Positions 26,137 to 34,426 of a stretch of 64,000 nucleotides of DNA are shown in pieces. The notes under the pieces were generated by a model. That model ran no database searches and was not told the DNA's origin. It was given only the letters and a program-made list of their open reading frames with translations. Source of the DNA: Pseudonocardia benzenivorans CB1190 (GTDB lineage: Bacteria; Actinomycetota; Actinomycetes; Mycobacteriales; Pseudonocardiaceae); NCBI RefSeq assembly GCF_000196675.2, contig NC_015312.1, forward strand, positions 7,022,501-7,086,500. The letters run 5' to 3'. Made by a program: the position numbers and the translations under genes. Every line of letters begins with the position of its first letter. Position 1 is the first letter of the stretch.

Positions 26137-26936
26137 CCGCGCCGGACGTCGAGATCGCGCCCTGCACCGCCGAGGAGCTCATGGCCGTCGTCGCCGCCCG
26201 GGCGGTCCGCGACGGGCAGGTCGTGCTCGTCGAGGGCGACGGGCCGGGGGCGGTGGCCGCCCAGCTGGCCCGGCGCACGCACGCCCCGCGGACGACGGTC
26301 CTCGACCGGTCCGGCGCGGTCGACGTCCGGCTCGACGACGGCGCGCTCACCGAGCGGTCGGTGCTGGACGCAGCCCTCACCGTCGTCGCCCCGGCGGAGA
26401 TCGACGGCTGGGTGCAGGCCGGTCGCGTCGACGTCGGCTTCGTGACGGCCGTGCAGATCGACCGCCACGCCAACCTCAACGCGACCGTCCTCGGTGAGTA
26501 CGACGAGCCGACCGAACGGCTGCCCGGCGGCGGCGCGACCGCGGAGGCGGCGGCGTGGTGCGGCGAGGTCGTCGTCCTGCTCCCGCACCGGCTGCGCTCG
26601 TTCGTCGAGCAGGTCGACTTCGTCACCGCCGTCGGCCACGGCACCGGACCGCACGACCGGGCGCTCCTGGGCCTGCGCGGGCGCGGCCCCGTCCGGGTCG
26701 TCACCGACCTCGGTGTCCTCGAGCCGGATCCCGAGACCGTCGAGCTGGTCCTGACCGCACTGCATCCCGGCGTCGACGTCGAGCAGGTACGCGCGGAGAC
26801 GGGCTGGGACCTGCAGGTCGCGCCCGAGGTCGTGACGACGCCCGCGCCCACCGCCGAGGAGCTGGCCGTCGTGCGGTCGCTGCGCCCGCCCGCCCCGGGG
26901 ACGGCCGGCGACGGCGTGGCAGGCTCCGCGGTATGA
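26133..26936 (+). CDS. CoA-transferase-like beta subunit
   Basis: A 267-residue partner of the alpha subunit. The family pattern is present: ELMAVVAARAVRDGQVVLVEG, then VAAQLARRTHAPRTTVLDRSG, and later VDVGFVTAVQIDRHANLNATV and LPGGGATAEAAAW. In class I CoA-transferases the catalytic glutamate sits just after the HAP segment (an E-x-G type motif). Here that place reads VLDRSGAV, with D58 and R59 but no glutamate, which recalls hydrolase-type relatives such as IpdB. The start is ATG 26133, overlapping the alpha stop as ATGA. Confidence 0.78.
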   Translation: MTAPDVEIAPCTAEELMAVVAARAVRDGQVVLVEGDGPGAVAAQLARRTHAPRTTVLDRSGAVDVRLDDGALTERSVLDAALTVVAPAEIDGWVQAGRVDVGFVTAVQIDRHANLNATVLGEYDEPTERLPGGGATAEAAAWCGEVVVLLPHRLRSFVEQVDFVTAVGHGTGPHDRALLGLRGRGPVRVVTDLGVLEPDPETVELVLTALHPGVDVEQVRAETGWDLQVAPEVVTTPAPTAEELAVVRSLRPPAPGTAGDGVAGSAV

Positions 26937-27715
26937 GCGTCACCCTGCACCACGTGATCGACGGCCCCACCGAGATCGACGCGGCCGACGCACCCGTGCT
27001 GGTGCTGATCGGGTCGTTGGGCAGCACGCTCGACATGTGGCGCCCCAACATCCCCGAGCTCGCGCGCCGGATGCGGGTGGTCCGGCTCGACCCCCGCGGC
27101 CACGGCGGTTCGCCCGCACCCGCGGGCGACTACTCGATGGCCGACCTCGCCGACGACGTCGTGACGACCCTCGACACGCTCGGCGTCGACCGGTTCCACT
27201 ACTGCGGGCTCTCGCTGGGCGGGATGATCGGGCAGTACGTGGCCGCCGAACATCCCGAGCGCGTCCGGACGCTGACGCTGTGCTGCACGTCGTCGTGGTA
27301 CCCCGACAGCACGCCGTGGATCGAGCGCCGCGCCGCGGTCCTGGCCGAGGGCACGGCGTCGATCGCGGACGCCGTCGTCGCGCGCTGGTACACCCCGGAC
27401 TGGGCCGCGGCCCATCCGGACGTGGTGGCGGAGTCCGTCGGCTGGATCGCGAGCACCTCCGACGTCGGGTACGCCGGGTGCTGCGCCGCCATCGGTGCGC
27501 TGGACAACCGGGAACGGCTGCGCACCATCGTCGCTCCGACGCTCGTGGTCGGCGGCGCGGACGACCTCGCCACGCCCGTCGACCCGCACGCGACGACGAT
27601 CGCCGCGGCGATCCCGGGTGCCCGGCTCGAGGTACTGCCGGCGGCGGCCCATCTCGCGACCGTTGAACGCGCAGCAGCGGCCACCCGGCTGATCCTCACC
27701 CACGCGGGGGTGTGA
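26933..27715 (+). CDS. Alpha/beta hydrolase, 3-oxoadipate enol-lactonase-like
   Basis: A 260-residue alpha/beta hydrolase close to PcaD, which opens the enol-lactone in the beta-ketoadipate pathway. The oxyanion loop is LIGSLGSTLDMW, the nucleophile elbow GLSLGGMIGQ near residue 90, the acid in VVGGADDLATP and the histidine in PAAAHLATVE. It overlaps the preceding beta subunit by four bases, so all three genes form one operon. PcaD with a PcaIJ-like pair would suit aromatic-acid catabolism, but no other pca gene is in the window. Confidence 0.82.
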   Translation: MSVTLHHVIDGPTEIDAADAPVLVLIGSLGSTLDMWRPNIPELARRMRVVRLDPRGHGGSPAPAGDYSMADLADDVVTTLDTLGVDRFHYCGLSLGGMIGQYVAAEHPERVRTLTLCCTSSWYPDSTPWIERRAAVLAEGTASIADAVVARWYTPDWAAAHPDVVAESVGWIASTSDVGYAGCCAAIGALDNRERLRTIVAPTLVVGGADDLATPVDPHATTIAAAIPGARLEVLPAAAHLATVERAAAATRLILTHAGV

Positions 27716-27908
27716 CGACGCCCATTCAGGCGTACGCCGAGAACGTCAGTCAACGCGCTGTAGGCTCCGATCAGCGACGTTCACCACGGTCGAGTCGTAG
27801 ATAACGATTGGATCACATACTCTGGACGGACTGTGTGATTCCGGGATCAGCGCCGAGCCGGGATCGACCCGAAGCACCGTCCGACCGACCGTGATACCCG
27901 GAGTCCTC

Positions 27909-28238
27909 GTGCTCAACGAACGCGAACGCGGCGTCCTGGCCGACATCGAGCGCAACCTCGTCGGCAGCGATCCCCATCTCGCCCGCCTGTTCCAGAAGCT
28001 GGCCTATGTCCGTCCGCGTGCCCGCGGCGGCGCCGCGCAGACCGGTATCCGCAGGCGCAGCATGCGCGATGCGGGAGTCGCGCCGTGTCTGATGCTCGTC
28101 AGCGGGCTGTTGCTGATCGTCCTCGGCGGGATCAGCGCGGCCGTCCCGGTCGTCGGCACGGGGATCGTGATGGCACTGCTCGCGTTCGTCCTCGCCGCGG
28201 TCGGCACTCCGTCGCCGCGCCCGGGCCCCGCCACCTGA
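27909..28238 (+). CDS. DUF3040 family small membrane protein
   Basis: A 109-residue protein that opens VLNERERGVLADIERNLVGSDPHLARLF, the DUF3040 amphipathic start (core E-x-x-VL-x-IE-x-L-x-x-x-DP). A basic linker and two hydrophobic segments near 64-84 and 86-103 follow. The GTG start has GGAG five bases upstream. Such proteins are common in actinomycetes, and one group is linked to division and cell-wall genes, but the function is not settled. The 193-base gap before it holds a TAGGCT box at about 27762 and an imperfect GGATCACA/TGTGATTCC repeat. Confidence 0.78.
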   Translation: MLNERERGVLADIERNLVGSDPHLARLFQKLAYVRPRARGGAAQTGIRRRSMRDAGVAPCLMLVSGLLLIVLGGISAAVPVVGTGIVMALLAFVLAAVGTPSPRPGPAT

Positions 28239-28287
28239 GGCTCTCTCCGCGTCCTCCCACCCCCCGTACCCGGCGTCGCTCCCCGGA

Positions 28288-28324
28288 CCGGAACGTGGGC
28301 GCTGTCGTGCGCCCATGTTCCCGG
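28288..28324. terminator. Bidirectional terminator between DUF3040 gene and dnaB
   Basis: A long stem built from CCGGAACGTGGGCGC and its partner GCGCCCATGTTCCCGG (one bulge, one G-T), with a six-base loop, lies between two convergent stops. Confidence 0.75.
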
Positions 28325-28343
28325 CCCTGACCGGGATCGCGGA

Positions 28344-29753
28344 TCAGCCGTGCGCGAGGTCGGTGAAGCGGCTGTAGTGCAGCTGGTGCGCGACGGTGAT
28401 CGTGCTGGTCGGGCCGTTACGGTGCTTGGCCAGGATCAGGTCGGCCTCGCCCGCACGCGGATCGTCGCGCTCGAACGCATCGGGCCGGTGCAGCAGGATC
28501 ACCATGTCCGCGTCCTGCTCGATCGAGCCCGACTCACGCAGGTCCGACAACATCGGACGCTTGTCGTTGCGCTGCTCCGGCCCACGGTTGAGCTGGCTCA
28601 TCGCCACCACCGGCACCTCGAGCTCCTTGGCCAGCAACTTGATCTGCCGGGAGAACTCCGAAACCTCCTGCTGCCGTGACTCCACCTTGCGCCCGGACGT
28701 CATCAGCTGCAGATAGTCCAGGATGATCAGCTTGAGGTCGTTGCGCTGCTTGAGCCGGCGCGCCTTGGCCCGGATCTCCATCAACGTCAGGTTCGGCGAG
28801 TCGTCGATGAACAACGGCGCCTCGGAAATCTCCGACATACGCCGCGCCATCCGGGTCCAGTCCTCATCGCTCATCCGACCCGCCCGCATGTCGGCCAGCC
28901 GGATCCGCGCCTCGGCCGACAACAGCCGCATCACGATCTCGGACTTGCTCATCTCCAACGAGAACACCGCGCTGGTCATCCCGTGGCGCACCGAGCACGA
29001 CCTGGCGAAATCCAGTCCCAGCGTCGATTTCCCGAGCCCAGGCCGCGCGGCCACGACCACCATCTGCCCCGGGTGCAACCCGTTGGTCACCGCGTCCAGG
29101 TCGGCGAAGCCCGTCGGCACCCCCAGCGCCACCCCACCACGCGAGGCGATGGCGTCGATCTCGTCCATCGTCGGCTGCAGCAGCTCCTCGAGCGGGGTGT
29201 AGTCCTCGCTCGTGGTCCGCTCGGTCACCTCATAGATCGCCGCCTGCGCCCGGTCGACCACCTCGTCGACGTCACTGCCGTCGGCACCGTGGTAGCCCAG
29301 CTGCACGATCCGGGTACCGGCTTCGACGAGCCGCCGCAGGATCGCCTTCTCCGCGACGATCTCGGCGTAGTAGGCCGCGTTGGCCGCCGTCGGCACCGTC
29401 GCGATCAGCGTGTGCAGATACGGCGCACCACCGAGACGGATCAGCTCACCACGGCGCTGCAACTCCGCCGACACCGTGACCGCATCCGCCGGCTCACCCC
29501 GGCCGTAGAGATCGAGGATGCAGTCGTAGACGGTCTGGTGCGCCGGCCGGTAGAAGTCGTCCGGGCGCAGGATCTCCACGACGTCGGCGATCGCGTCCTT
29601 GCTCAGCAACATCCCACCGAGCACCGACTGCTCGGCGGTGAGGTCCTGCGGCGGCTGACGATCGAACGGTGACGGCGAGTCGCCGCCCGGAGCGCCCTCG
29701 TCGGTGCGGACGGCACGCGGCCGCCCGACCGGCCGATCGTCCGACAGCGCCAT
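28344..29753 (-). CDS. dnaB: Replicative DNA helicase DnaB
   Basis: The hexameric 5'-3' helicase of the replication fork. 469 residues from ATG 29753, with a GGGGGTGA region upstream; a GTG at 29765 is possible. The N-terminal helical domain starts at PQDLTAEQSVLGGMLLS near 34, the linker ends near 175, and the RecA-like core has Walker A AARPGLGKST, Walker B LIILDYLQLM and SQLNRGPEQRNDKRPMLSDLRESGSIEQDAD (the arginine-finger region, core LRESGSIEQDAD). There is no intein, unlike several mycobacterial DnaB genes. It is downstream of the ribosomal protein operon but has its own SOS-box promoter. Confidence 0.96.
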   Translation of the reverse strand: MALSDDRPVGRPRAVRTDEGAPGGDSPSPFDRQPPQDLTAEQSVLGGMLLSKDAIADVVEILRPDDFYRPAHQTVYDCILDLYGRGEPADAVTVSAELQRRGELIRLGGAPYLHTLIATVPTAANAAYYAEIVAEKAILRRLVEAGTRIVQLGYHGADGSDVDEVVDRAQAAIYEVTERTTSEDYTPLEELLQPTMDEIDAIASRGGVALGVPTGFADLDAVTNGLHPGQMVVVAARPGLGKSTLGLDFARSCSVRHGMTSAVFSLEMSKSEIVMRLLSAEARIRLADMRAGRMSDEDWTRMARRMSEISEAPLFIDDSPNLTLMEIRAKARRLKQRNDLKLIILDYLQLMTSGRKVESRQQEVSEFSRQIKLLAKELEVPVVAMSQLNRGPEQRNDKRPMLSDLRESGSIEQDADMVILLHRPDAFERDDPRAGEADLILAKHRNGPTSTITVAHQLHYSRFTDLAHG

Positions 29754-29777
29754 ACGCAGCGTCACCCCCGACTCGAA

Positions 29778-29800
29778 AGCCTATCGAACTAAAGTTCGAT
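29778..29800 (-). promoter_or_regulatory. LexA (SOS) box and -10 box of dnaB
   Basis: TCGAAC-TAAA-GTTCGA at 29784-29799 matches the actinobacterial LexA consensus TCGAAC-N4-GTTCGA at every fixed base, extended by one more pair to 18 bases. A TAGGCT -10 box for dnaB (minus strand, 29783-29778) abuts it, so LexA would sit over the promoter. The start codon is 25 bases after the -10. Confidence 0.8.
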
Positions 29801-30245
29801 CCACACCCCGGACCGGCTCGCCTCGCGACGGCGTGTCGGTGAACGGTCGGCGGCACGGACGACGCCTTCCACCCCGGCGCGCGAAGAGTACGGACGCACC
29901 GGAGGCCGATCAATTCGATGTGTGCGCGCCCCTGGGGACGGCCTGGGGACGGATCTGCTCCGCCCCAGGAGCCGCTCGGGACCGCACTGTGGACAACATG
30001 TGGGCAGATCCCGAATTATCAGCGAAATCGCAGGTCATCCCTGTGGGTGACCCTGTGGACAAAACTGTTGGCGTGTCGCGATCTGGCCTGCTCTTCGGCG
30101 TGTCGCGCCGACCGCGGAAACAGTCACCCGGCGCGCTCGGGCTGTCGCTCGGCGACGCCCGTACCTCTGGACCGCAACCTTACGGCCACCGCTCGTCGGC
30201 GACGAGTGGAGCGTCACCGAGAGTCGCCCGCAGCCCGCGCACACG
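29801..30245. other. Intergenic region between rplI and dnaB
   Basis: About 450 bases with no gene. It holds the DnaA box cluster described separately and is otherwise unremarkable. Frames crossing it have no start with a ribosome binding site. Confidence 0.6.
29988..30062. promoter_or_regulatory. DnaA box cluster
   Basis: Two exact actinobacterial DnaA boxes (TTGTCCACA, both on the minus strand, read as TGTGGACAA) are at 29988-29996 and 30054-30062. Weaker copies are at 29999-30007 (7 of 9) and 30042-30050 (6 of 9). All four have the same orientation, about 210-290 bases upstream of the dnaB promoter. Confidence 0.7.
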
Positions 30246-30291
30246 ACAAGGGCGGGGTCGCGATCCCGAAGAACCGCAACCCCGCCCTTGT
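30246..30291 (-). terminator. Terminator of the rpsF-ssb-rpsR-rplI operon
   Basis: ACAAGGGCGGGGT and ACCCCGCCCTTGT form a perfect 13-pair stem about 45 bases after the rplI stop; GCG/CGC pairs continue it after one mismatch. There is no U-tract. Confidence 0.8.
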
Positions 30292-30335
30292 GACGGAGTG
30301 TGACCACGAACCGGGCGTTCGGACGCCCGCTGTGA

Positions 30336-30785
30336 TCAGCTGGCGACGACCTCGATGTCGAGCGTCGAGGTGACGTCAGGGTGCAGCCGGACCGCGACCG
30401 GGTGCTTTCCCACGGTCTTGATCTGGGCCGGCAGCTCGACGACGCGCCGGTCGAGCGTCGGGCCACCCGCGCTGCGGATGGCGGCGACGACATCCGCCGC
30501 GGTGACCGAGCCGAACAGCCGGCCCGAGTCACCCGCGGCCTTGGCCGTGACGGTGACCGCCAAGCCCTCGAGCTGACCGGCGACCTCCTTGGCGTGGCCG
30601 AGGTCGCGAATCTCGCGGGCCTTCTGGGCGCGGCGGATCGCGGCGACCTGCTTCTCGGCACCACGGGTGGCGACGACCGCCAGCTTGCGCGGCAGCAGCA
30701 GGTTGCGGCCGTAGCCGTCCTTGACCTCGACGATGTCGCCGGGGGCGCCGAGGTTGGGGACGTCGGCGGTGAGGATGAGCTTCAC
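30336..30785 (-). CDS. rplI: 50S ribosomal protein bL9
   Basis: 149 residues. The N-terminal domain [30 protein letters not shown] is the bL9 signature (core [16 protein letters not shown]) that binds 23S rRNA domain V. A long connecting helix at about 45-75 and a C-terminal domain with [14 protein letters not shown] follow. The start is GTG 30785. Last gene of the operon, 14 bases after rpsR, followed by a strong terminator. Confidence 0.96.
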   Translation of the reverse strand: MKLILTADVPNLGAPGDIVEVKDGYGRNLLLPRKLAVVATRGAEKQVAAIRRAQKAREIRDLGHAKEVAGQLEGLAVTVTAKAAGDSGRLFGSVTAADVVAAIRSAGGPTLDRRVVELPAQIKTVGKHPVAVRLHPDVTSTLDIEVVAS

Positions 30786-30799
30786 GGTGACGTCCTTCC

Positions 30800-31036
30800 T
30801 CAGCGCGCCGTCGAGGTGTACGGCAGGAGCGCCACCTCGCGGGAGTTCTTGACGGCCACGGCCACGTCGCGCTGGTGCTGACGGCAGTTGCCGGTCACCC
30901 GGCGCGCGCGGATCTTGCCGCGGTCGGAGATGAACTTGCGCAGCAGACCGGTGTCCTTGTAGTCGATCTCCTGCGCCTTGTCCTTGCAGAACGCGCAGAC
31001 CTTCTTCTTCGGCTTGCGCAGAACGGGCTTCGCCAT
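30800..31036 (-). CDS. rpsR: 30S ribosomal protein bS18 (zinc form)
   Basis: 78 residues. The N-terminus [20 protein letters not shown] carries a CxxC pair (C14, C17). With C51 in [12 protein letters not shown], this suggests a zinc-binding (C+) bS18; actinobacteria usually also own a Zn-free paralogue elsewhere, under Zur. It binds bS6 in the 30S platform and may regulate the operon leader as a bS6:bS18 complex. It sits between ssb and rplI. Confidence 0.96.
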   Translation of the reverse strand: MAKPVLRKPKKKVCAFCKDKAQEIDYKDTGLLRKFISDRGKIRARRVTGNCRQHQRDVAVAVKNSREVALLPYTSTAR

Positions 31037-31101
31037 TCCTTGTGCTCCTGGTTGTGCTGGTGTCCCTCACGCCTGGACGGCGCGCCGGGGAGTGGTCTCG
31101 A

Positions 31102-31629
31102 TCAGAAGGGGGGCTCGTCGTCCATGGCCGGGCCGCTGCCGGCGGGCGGGGCCGAACCCCAGGGGTCGTCGGCGTAGCCGCCGCCACCGCCGCCGCCACC
31201 GCCGCCGCCGCCGGAGGCACGGCCGCCGCCGCCACCGCCGCCGAACCCGCCGCTGCCGTCACCACGGCTGACCTTGGCGACCTTCGCCGTGGCGTAGCGC
31301 AGCGAAGGACCGACCTCGTCGACCTCGAGCTCGACGACGGTGCGCTTCTCGCCCTCACGGGTCTCGAACGAGCGCTGCTTGAGGCGGCCCTGCACCATGA
31401 CCCGCATGCCGCGGGTGAGGGTCTCGGCAACGTTCTCCGCCGCCTGCCGCCAGACGTTGCAGCGCAGGAAGAGCGCCTCGCCGTCCTTCCACTCGCCCGA
31501 CTGACGGTCGAACGTGCGGGGGGTGGATGCCACCGTGAAGTTGGCGACCGCGGCACCCGACGGGGTGAACCGCAGCTCGGGGTCCGCGGTCAGGTTGCCG
31601 ACCACGGTGATGACGGTCTCGCCGGCCAA
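31102..31629 (-). CDS. ssb: Single-stranded DNA-binding protein
   Basis: 175 residues. The OB fold is residues 1-118 ([28 protein letters not shown], core GNLTADPE). A flexible linker made almost only of glycine follows at about 125-155, then the acidic C-terminal tip DDEPPF that recruits replication and repair proteins. This is the essential SSB form encoded with rpsF and rpsR. The glycine linker is encoded by a run of GGC/GGT-type codons (31170-31255), a low-complexity stretch prone to length variation. Confidence 0.96.
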   Translation of the reverse strand: MAGETVITVVGNLTADPELRFTPSGAAVANFTVASTPRTFDRQSGEWKDGEALFLRCNVWRQAAENVAETLTRGMRVMVQGRLKQRSFETREGEKRTVVELEVDEVGPSLRYATAKVAKVSRGDGSGGFGGGGGGGRASGGGGGGGGGGGGYADDPWGSAPPAGSGPAMDDEPPF

Positions 31630-31639
31630 GACGGCCTCC

Positions 31640-31960
31640 TCAGCTCGCGGCTGCCGCGGGGGTGCGCTGCTTGCGCGGCTCCCGGCGGAGCACCTTGGTG
31701 CGCAGCACGGACTCGTTCAGACCCAGCTGGCGGTCGAGCTCGGCGACGGTGGCCGGCTCGGCCGTGACCTCGAGGATCGCGTAGATCGCCTCGGCGTTCT
31801 TCGCGATCTCGTACGCCAGGCGGCGCTTGCCCCAGACCTCGACCTTCTCCACCGAGCCGCCGTCGGTGCGGACGACGTTGAGGAAGGTCTCCAGGGACGG
31901 CTGCACGGTGCGCTCGTCGAGACTCGGGTCGAGAATGACCATGACCTCGTAATGACGCAT
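31640..31960 (-). CDS. rpsF: 30S ribosomal protein bS6
   Basis: 106 residues, starting [16 protein letters not shown], the usual bS6 start, with [13 protein letters not shown] in the centre. It pairs with bS18 on the 30S platform. The ATG at 31960 is preferred; an in-frame GTG at 31969 would be only three bases from AGGAGG. First gene of the operon; ssb follows ten bases later. The 150-base leader can fold so that the Shine-Dalgarno sequence is paired. Confidence 0.95.
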   Translation of the reverse strand: MRHYEVMVILDPSLDERTVQPSLETFLNVVRTDGGSVEKVEVWGKRRLAYEIAKNAEAIYAILEVTAEPATVAELDRQLGLNESVLRTKVLRREPRKQRTPAAAAS

Positions 31961-32023
31961 GAGAACCACTCACCTCCTATGGACTCGTAAGCGGCCGCGG
32001 TGCATCCGCGGCAGGAGGTTCTC
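31961..32023 (-). promoter_or_regulatory. rpsF leader with two competing pairings over the Shine-Dalgarno
   Basis: On the transcript, AGGAGGU (31978-31972) can pair with ACCUCCU (32019-32013), which directly follows a 7-bp GCCGCGG hairpin with a five-base loop (32012-31994). Alternatively GGUUCUC next to the AUG (31967-31961) can pair with GAGAACC (32023-32017). The two helices share bases 32017-32019, so they exclude each other. The layout fits an autoregulatory bS6:bS18 leader element. Confidence 0.6.
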
Positions 32024-32110
32024 ACCATCCCCCGACAGAAATCGGGCCCCCGCCTCGGCGAGGGACCGTCGTGCGGCGTCCGGGAGGACACCGGTCGGGG
32101 TGATCCAACG

Positions 32111-32116
32111 AGGCTA
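32111..32116 (-). promoter_or_regulatory. Probable -10 box of the rpsF operon
   Basis: TAGCCT on the minus strand predicts a start near 32104 and a leader of about 145 bases, long enough for the hairpins seen at 31961-32100. Confidence 0.45.
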
Positions 32117-32215
32117 CCAGCGCCGATCCGGCGGCCGACGGCGCCCCCGGACGCGTCCCGCCCGCCCCCGCGCCCGCCCTGTGGACGGTGCCGGGTCGGT
32201 GTCGGCACCCGCGTC

Positions 32216-32227
32216 TAGGCTGACGCC
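32216..32227 (+). promoter_or_regulatory. Leaderless promoter of endonuclease IV-like gene
   Basis: TAGGCT is six bases before the ATG at 32228. Confidence 0.6.
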
Positions 32228-32998
32228 ATGCTCATCGGGGCCCACGTCCGTGACGACGACCCCGTCGGCGCCGCGGCCGAGCGCGGGGCCGACGTCGTCC
32301 AGATCTTCCTGTCCGATCCGCAGGGGTGGAAGAAGCCGCCGGCGCACCCCCAGGCCGAGCAGCTCCGCTCGGGCGACCTCACGGTCGTGGTGCACTCGCC
32401 GTACGTCGTCAACGTCGCCTCGCCGAACAACCGGATCCGCATCCCCTCGCGCAAGCTCGTCGTGCAGCACGCGGCCGAGGCCGCGAACGTCGGCGCGATC
32501 GGGCTGGTCGTGCACGGCGGGCACGTCACGCAGAAGGACGACCCGGCGGTCGGCTTCGAGAACTGGCGCAAGTTCGTCGAGCGCCAGCAGGACGAGGGCG
32601 GCTTCGCGGTCCCGGTGTTCATCGAGAACACCGCGGGCGGGGACAACGCGATGGCCCGCAGCTTCGACGCGCTGGCCCGGCTCTGGGACGCGGTCGGTGA
32701 GTTCGGCGTCGGGTTCTGTCTCGACACGTGCCACGCGTTCGCGGCGGGGGAGGACCTGGTCGACGTCGTCGACCGGGCGAAGGCGATCACCGGCCGGATC
32801 GACCTGGTGCACCTCAACAACTCCCGCGACGAGTTCGGCTCGGCGCGCGACCGGCACGCCAACATCGACTCCGGCACGATCGACGCCGGCCAGCTCGCGG
32901 CGGTGGCCGCGGCGGCGGGGGCCCCGATCGTCGTCGAGACCCCGGCGGAGGGCCAGGCGGCCGACATCACGTTCCTGCGCGAGCGGCTGGGGCGGTGA
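32228..32998 (+). CDS. Endonuclease IV (AP endonuclease) family protein
   Basis: A 256-residue TIM-barrel protein of the Nfo/AP2Ec family, which cuts DNA 5' to abasic sites using a zinc cluster. Metal-site residues appear in order: H in VVVHSPYVVN, H in GLVVHGGHVT, E in VPVFIENTAGG, D and H in GFCLDTCHAFAAG, H in LVHLNN, D and H in DRHANIDSG, and E in IVVETPAEG. The full set argues for an active enzyme. The gene overlaps the next by four bases (GTGA), linking a DNA-repair gene and a membrane glycosyltransferase. Confidence 0.9.
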   Translation: MLIGAHVRDDDPVGAAAERGADVVQIFLSDPQGWKKPPAHPQAEQLRSGDLTVVVHSPYVVNVASPNNRIRIPSRKLVVQHAAEAANVGAIGLVVHGGHVTQKDDPAVGFENWRKFVERQQDEGGFAVPVFIENTAGGDNAMARSFDALARLWDAVGEFGVGFCLDTCHAFAAGEDLVDVVDRAKAITGRIDLVHLNNSRDEFGSARDRHANIDSGTIDAGQLAAVAAAAGAPIVVETPAEGQAADITFLRERLGR

Positions 32999-34416
32999 CC
33001 GGGACGGCCGTCGGGCCCACCCGCATCGCCGGGTCCGAGGCCGCCGCGCCGCCGCGCAGGCGCTCGGCGCTGCTGCTGGCCGTCCTCGTCGTGCTCACCG
33101 CCGCCACCCTCGTCCTCGGCTACGCCAACAAGGCCCGCTGCACGGGTCCGGAGTTCGACGCGCAGGGTCGCAGCGCGCCGGACTACGAGAACCGCAAGGA
33201 CCGCGACGTCTGCTACTCCGACATCCAGCACCTGTGGCTGGGTCGCGACATCAACGAGCACGTCTTCCCCTACGTCGACGGCGGGATCGACGCGAACGGG
33301 ATGCTCACCGGCGGGACCGTGGAGTACCCGGTGCTCACCGGCATGATCATGTGGCTGGCAGCGCTCGGCGCGCACACCGACGCGGGCTTCCTGCTCGCGT
33401 CGGCCCTGATCATGGCCCCTTTCGGGCTCGCGACGGGCTGGCTGCTCGGCCGGCTCTCCCGCTGGCGGGCGCTGCTGTGGGCGCTCGGCCCACCCCTCGT
33501 CCTCTACGCCTTCCACAACTGGGACCTGCCCGTCGTGGCCTGCGCGGTCGGCGCGGTGTGGGTGGTGCACGGGCTGCGCGGGAGCCGCTCGCTCGTCTGG
33601 CGCGGCAACGTCGCCGCGCTGCTGCTCGGGCTCGGGTTCGCGCTCAAGCTCTATCCGGGCGCGTTCGTGCTGCCGCTCGCGCTCTACGTCCTCACCCGCG
33701 GCGAGGACCGCGTCCCCGGCAGCCGCCTCGACTGGTGGGGGGCGGTCCGGGTCGCCGGCACGGCGGTGCTGACGGCGGTCGTCGTCAACCTGCCGTTCGC
33801 GATCGCGGGGTTCCCCGGCTGGAAGGCGTCGTTCACCTTCCAGGAGCTGCGCAAGGTCGACTTCACGACGAACTCGTTCTGGTTCTGGGGCTTCCGGCCC
33901 GACTCCGACCCGTCCAACATCGGCTTCCAGGACCTCGTGTCGTGGCTGTCGCCGGTGCTCGTCCTCGCGTCGTTCCTCGTGGCGGCGGCCCTCGGGCTGT
34001 GGCGGATGCGGCGCGTCGGCTCGTACCCGTGGGTCGCGGTGAGCGCCGCGATGCTGTGCGGGTTCCTGCTGCTGCACAAGGTGCACTCGCCCCAGTACAC
34101 CCTCTGGCTGCTGCCGTTCTTCGTGCTGCTGCGGGTGCCGTGGGGTGTGGTGGCGGGGTACCTCGCCGCCGACGCGGTGATGGGGATCGGCATCTTCCGC
34201 TGGCTCTACGACGTCCGGGCGGGCGCGAATCTGGAGATCACCCAGGGGCTCGCGGCGCAGGCCGTGGCGGTCGGGGTGTGGGGCCGGGCGGCGCTGCTCG
34301 TCGCATTGTTCGTCCTGTTCCTGCGGGTGCCGCCGACCTTCGAGCTGCGCCCGGAGGACCGGGAGGGGCCGGTCCCCGAGGGCCCACCGACGGTCGCCGC
34401 GGCCCCCGCCGCCTGA
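32995..34416 (+). CDS. GT87-like membrane glycosyltransferase (copy 1)
   Basis: A 473-residue polytopic protein with about ten helices, of the polyprenyl-phosphate-dependent mannosyltransferase type (GT87/DUF2029). After helix 1 comes a large outside loop with CYSDIQHLWLGRDINEHVFPY and VEYPVLTGMIMW, the acceptor/donor loop in this group. LKLYPGAFVLPLALY is the conserved LKxYP motif, and HKVHSPQYTLWLLPF is the conserved SPQY motif near 360. It probably adds a sugar to an envelope lipid or protein outside the membrane. A paralogue is encoded convergently at 35465-37066. Confidence 0.85.
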   Translation: MTGTAVGPTRIAGSEAAAPPRRRSALLLAVLVVLTAATLVLGYANKARCTGPEFDAQGRSAPDYENRKDRDVCYSDIQHLWLGRDINEHVFPYVDGGIDANGMLTGGTVEYPVLTGMIMWLAALGAHTDAGFLLASALIMAPFGLATGWLLGRLSRWRALLWALGPPLVLYAFHNWDLPVVACAVGAVWVVHGLRGSRSLVWRGNVAALLLGLGFALKLYPGAFVLPLALYVLTRGEDRVPGSRLDWWGAVRVAGTAVLTAVVVNLPFAIAGFPGWKASFTFQELRKVDFTTNSFWFWGFRPDSDPSNIGFQDLVSWLSPVLVLASFLVAAALGLWRMRRVGSYPWVAVSAAMLCGFLLLHKVHSPQYTLWLLPFFVLLRVPWGVVAGYLAADAVMGIGIFRWLYDVRAGANLEITQGLAAQAVAVGVWGRAALLVALFVLFLRVPPTFELRPEDREGPVPEGPPTVAAAPAA

Positions 34417-34426
34417 CCGGACCCGC

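Noticed and set aside
29988-30062. The DnaA box cluster as the main oriC
   Set aside because: Only two exact boxes, no dnaA or dnaN beside it, and the parS site and gene order point to an origin beyond the right edge.
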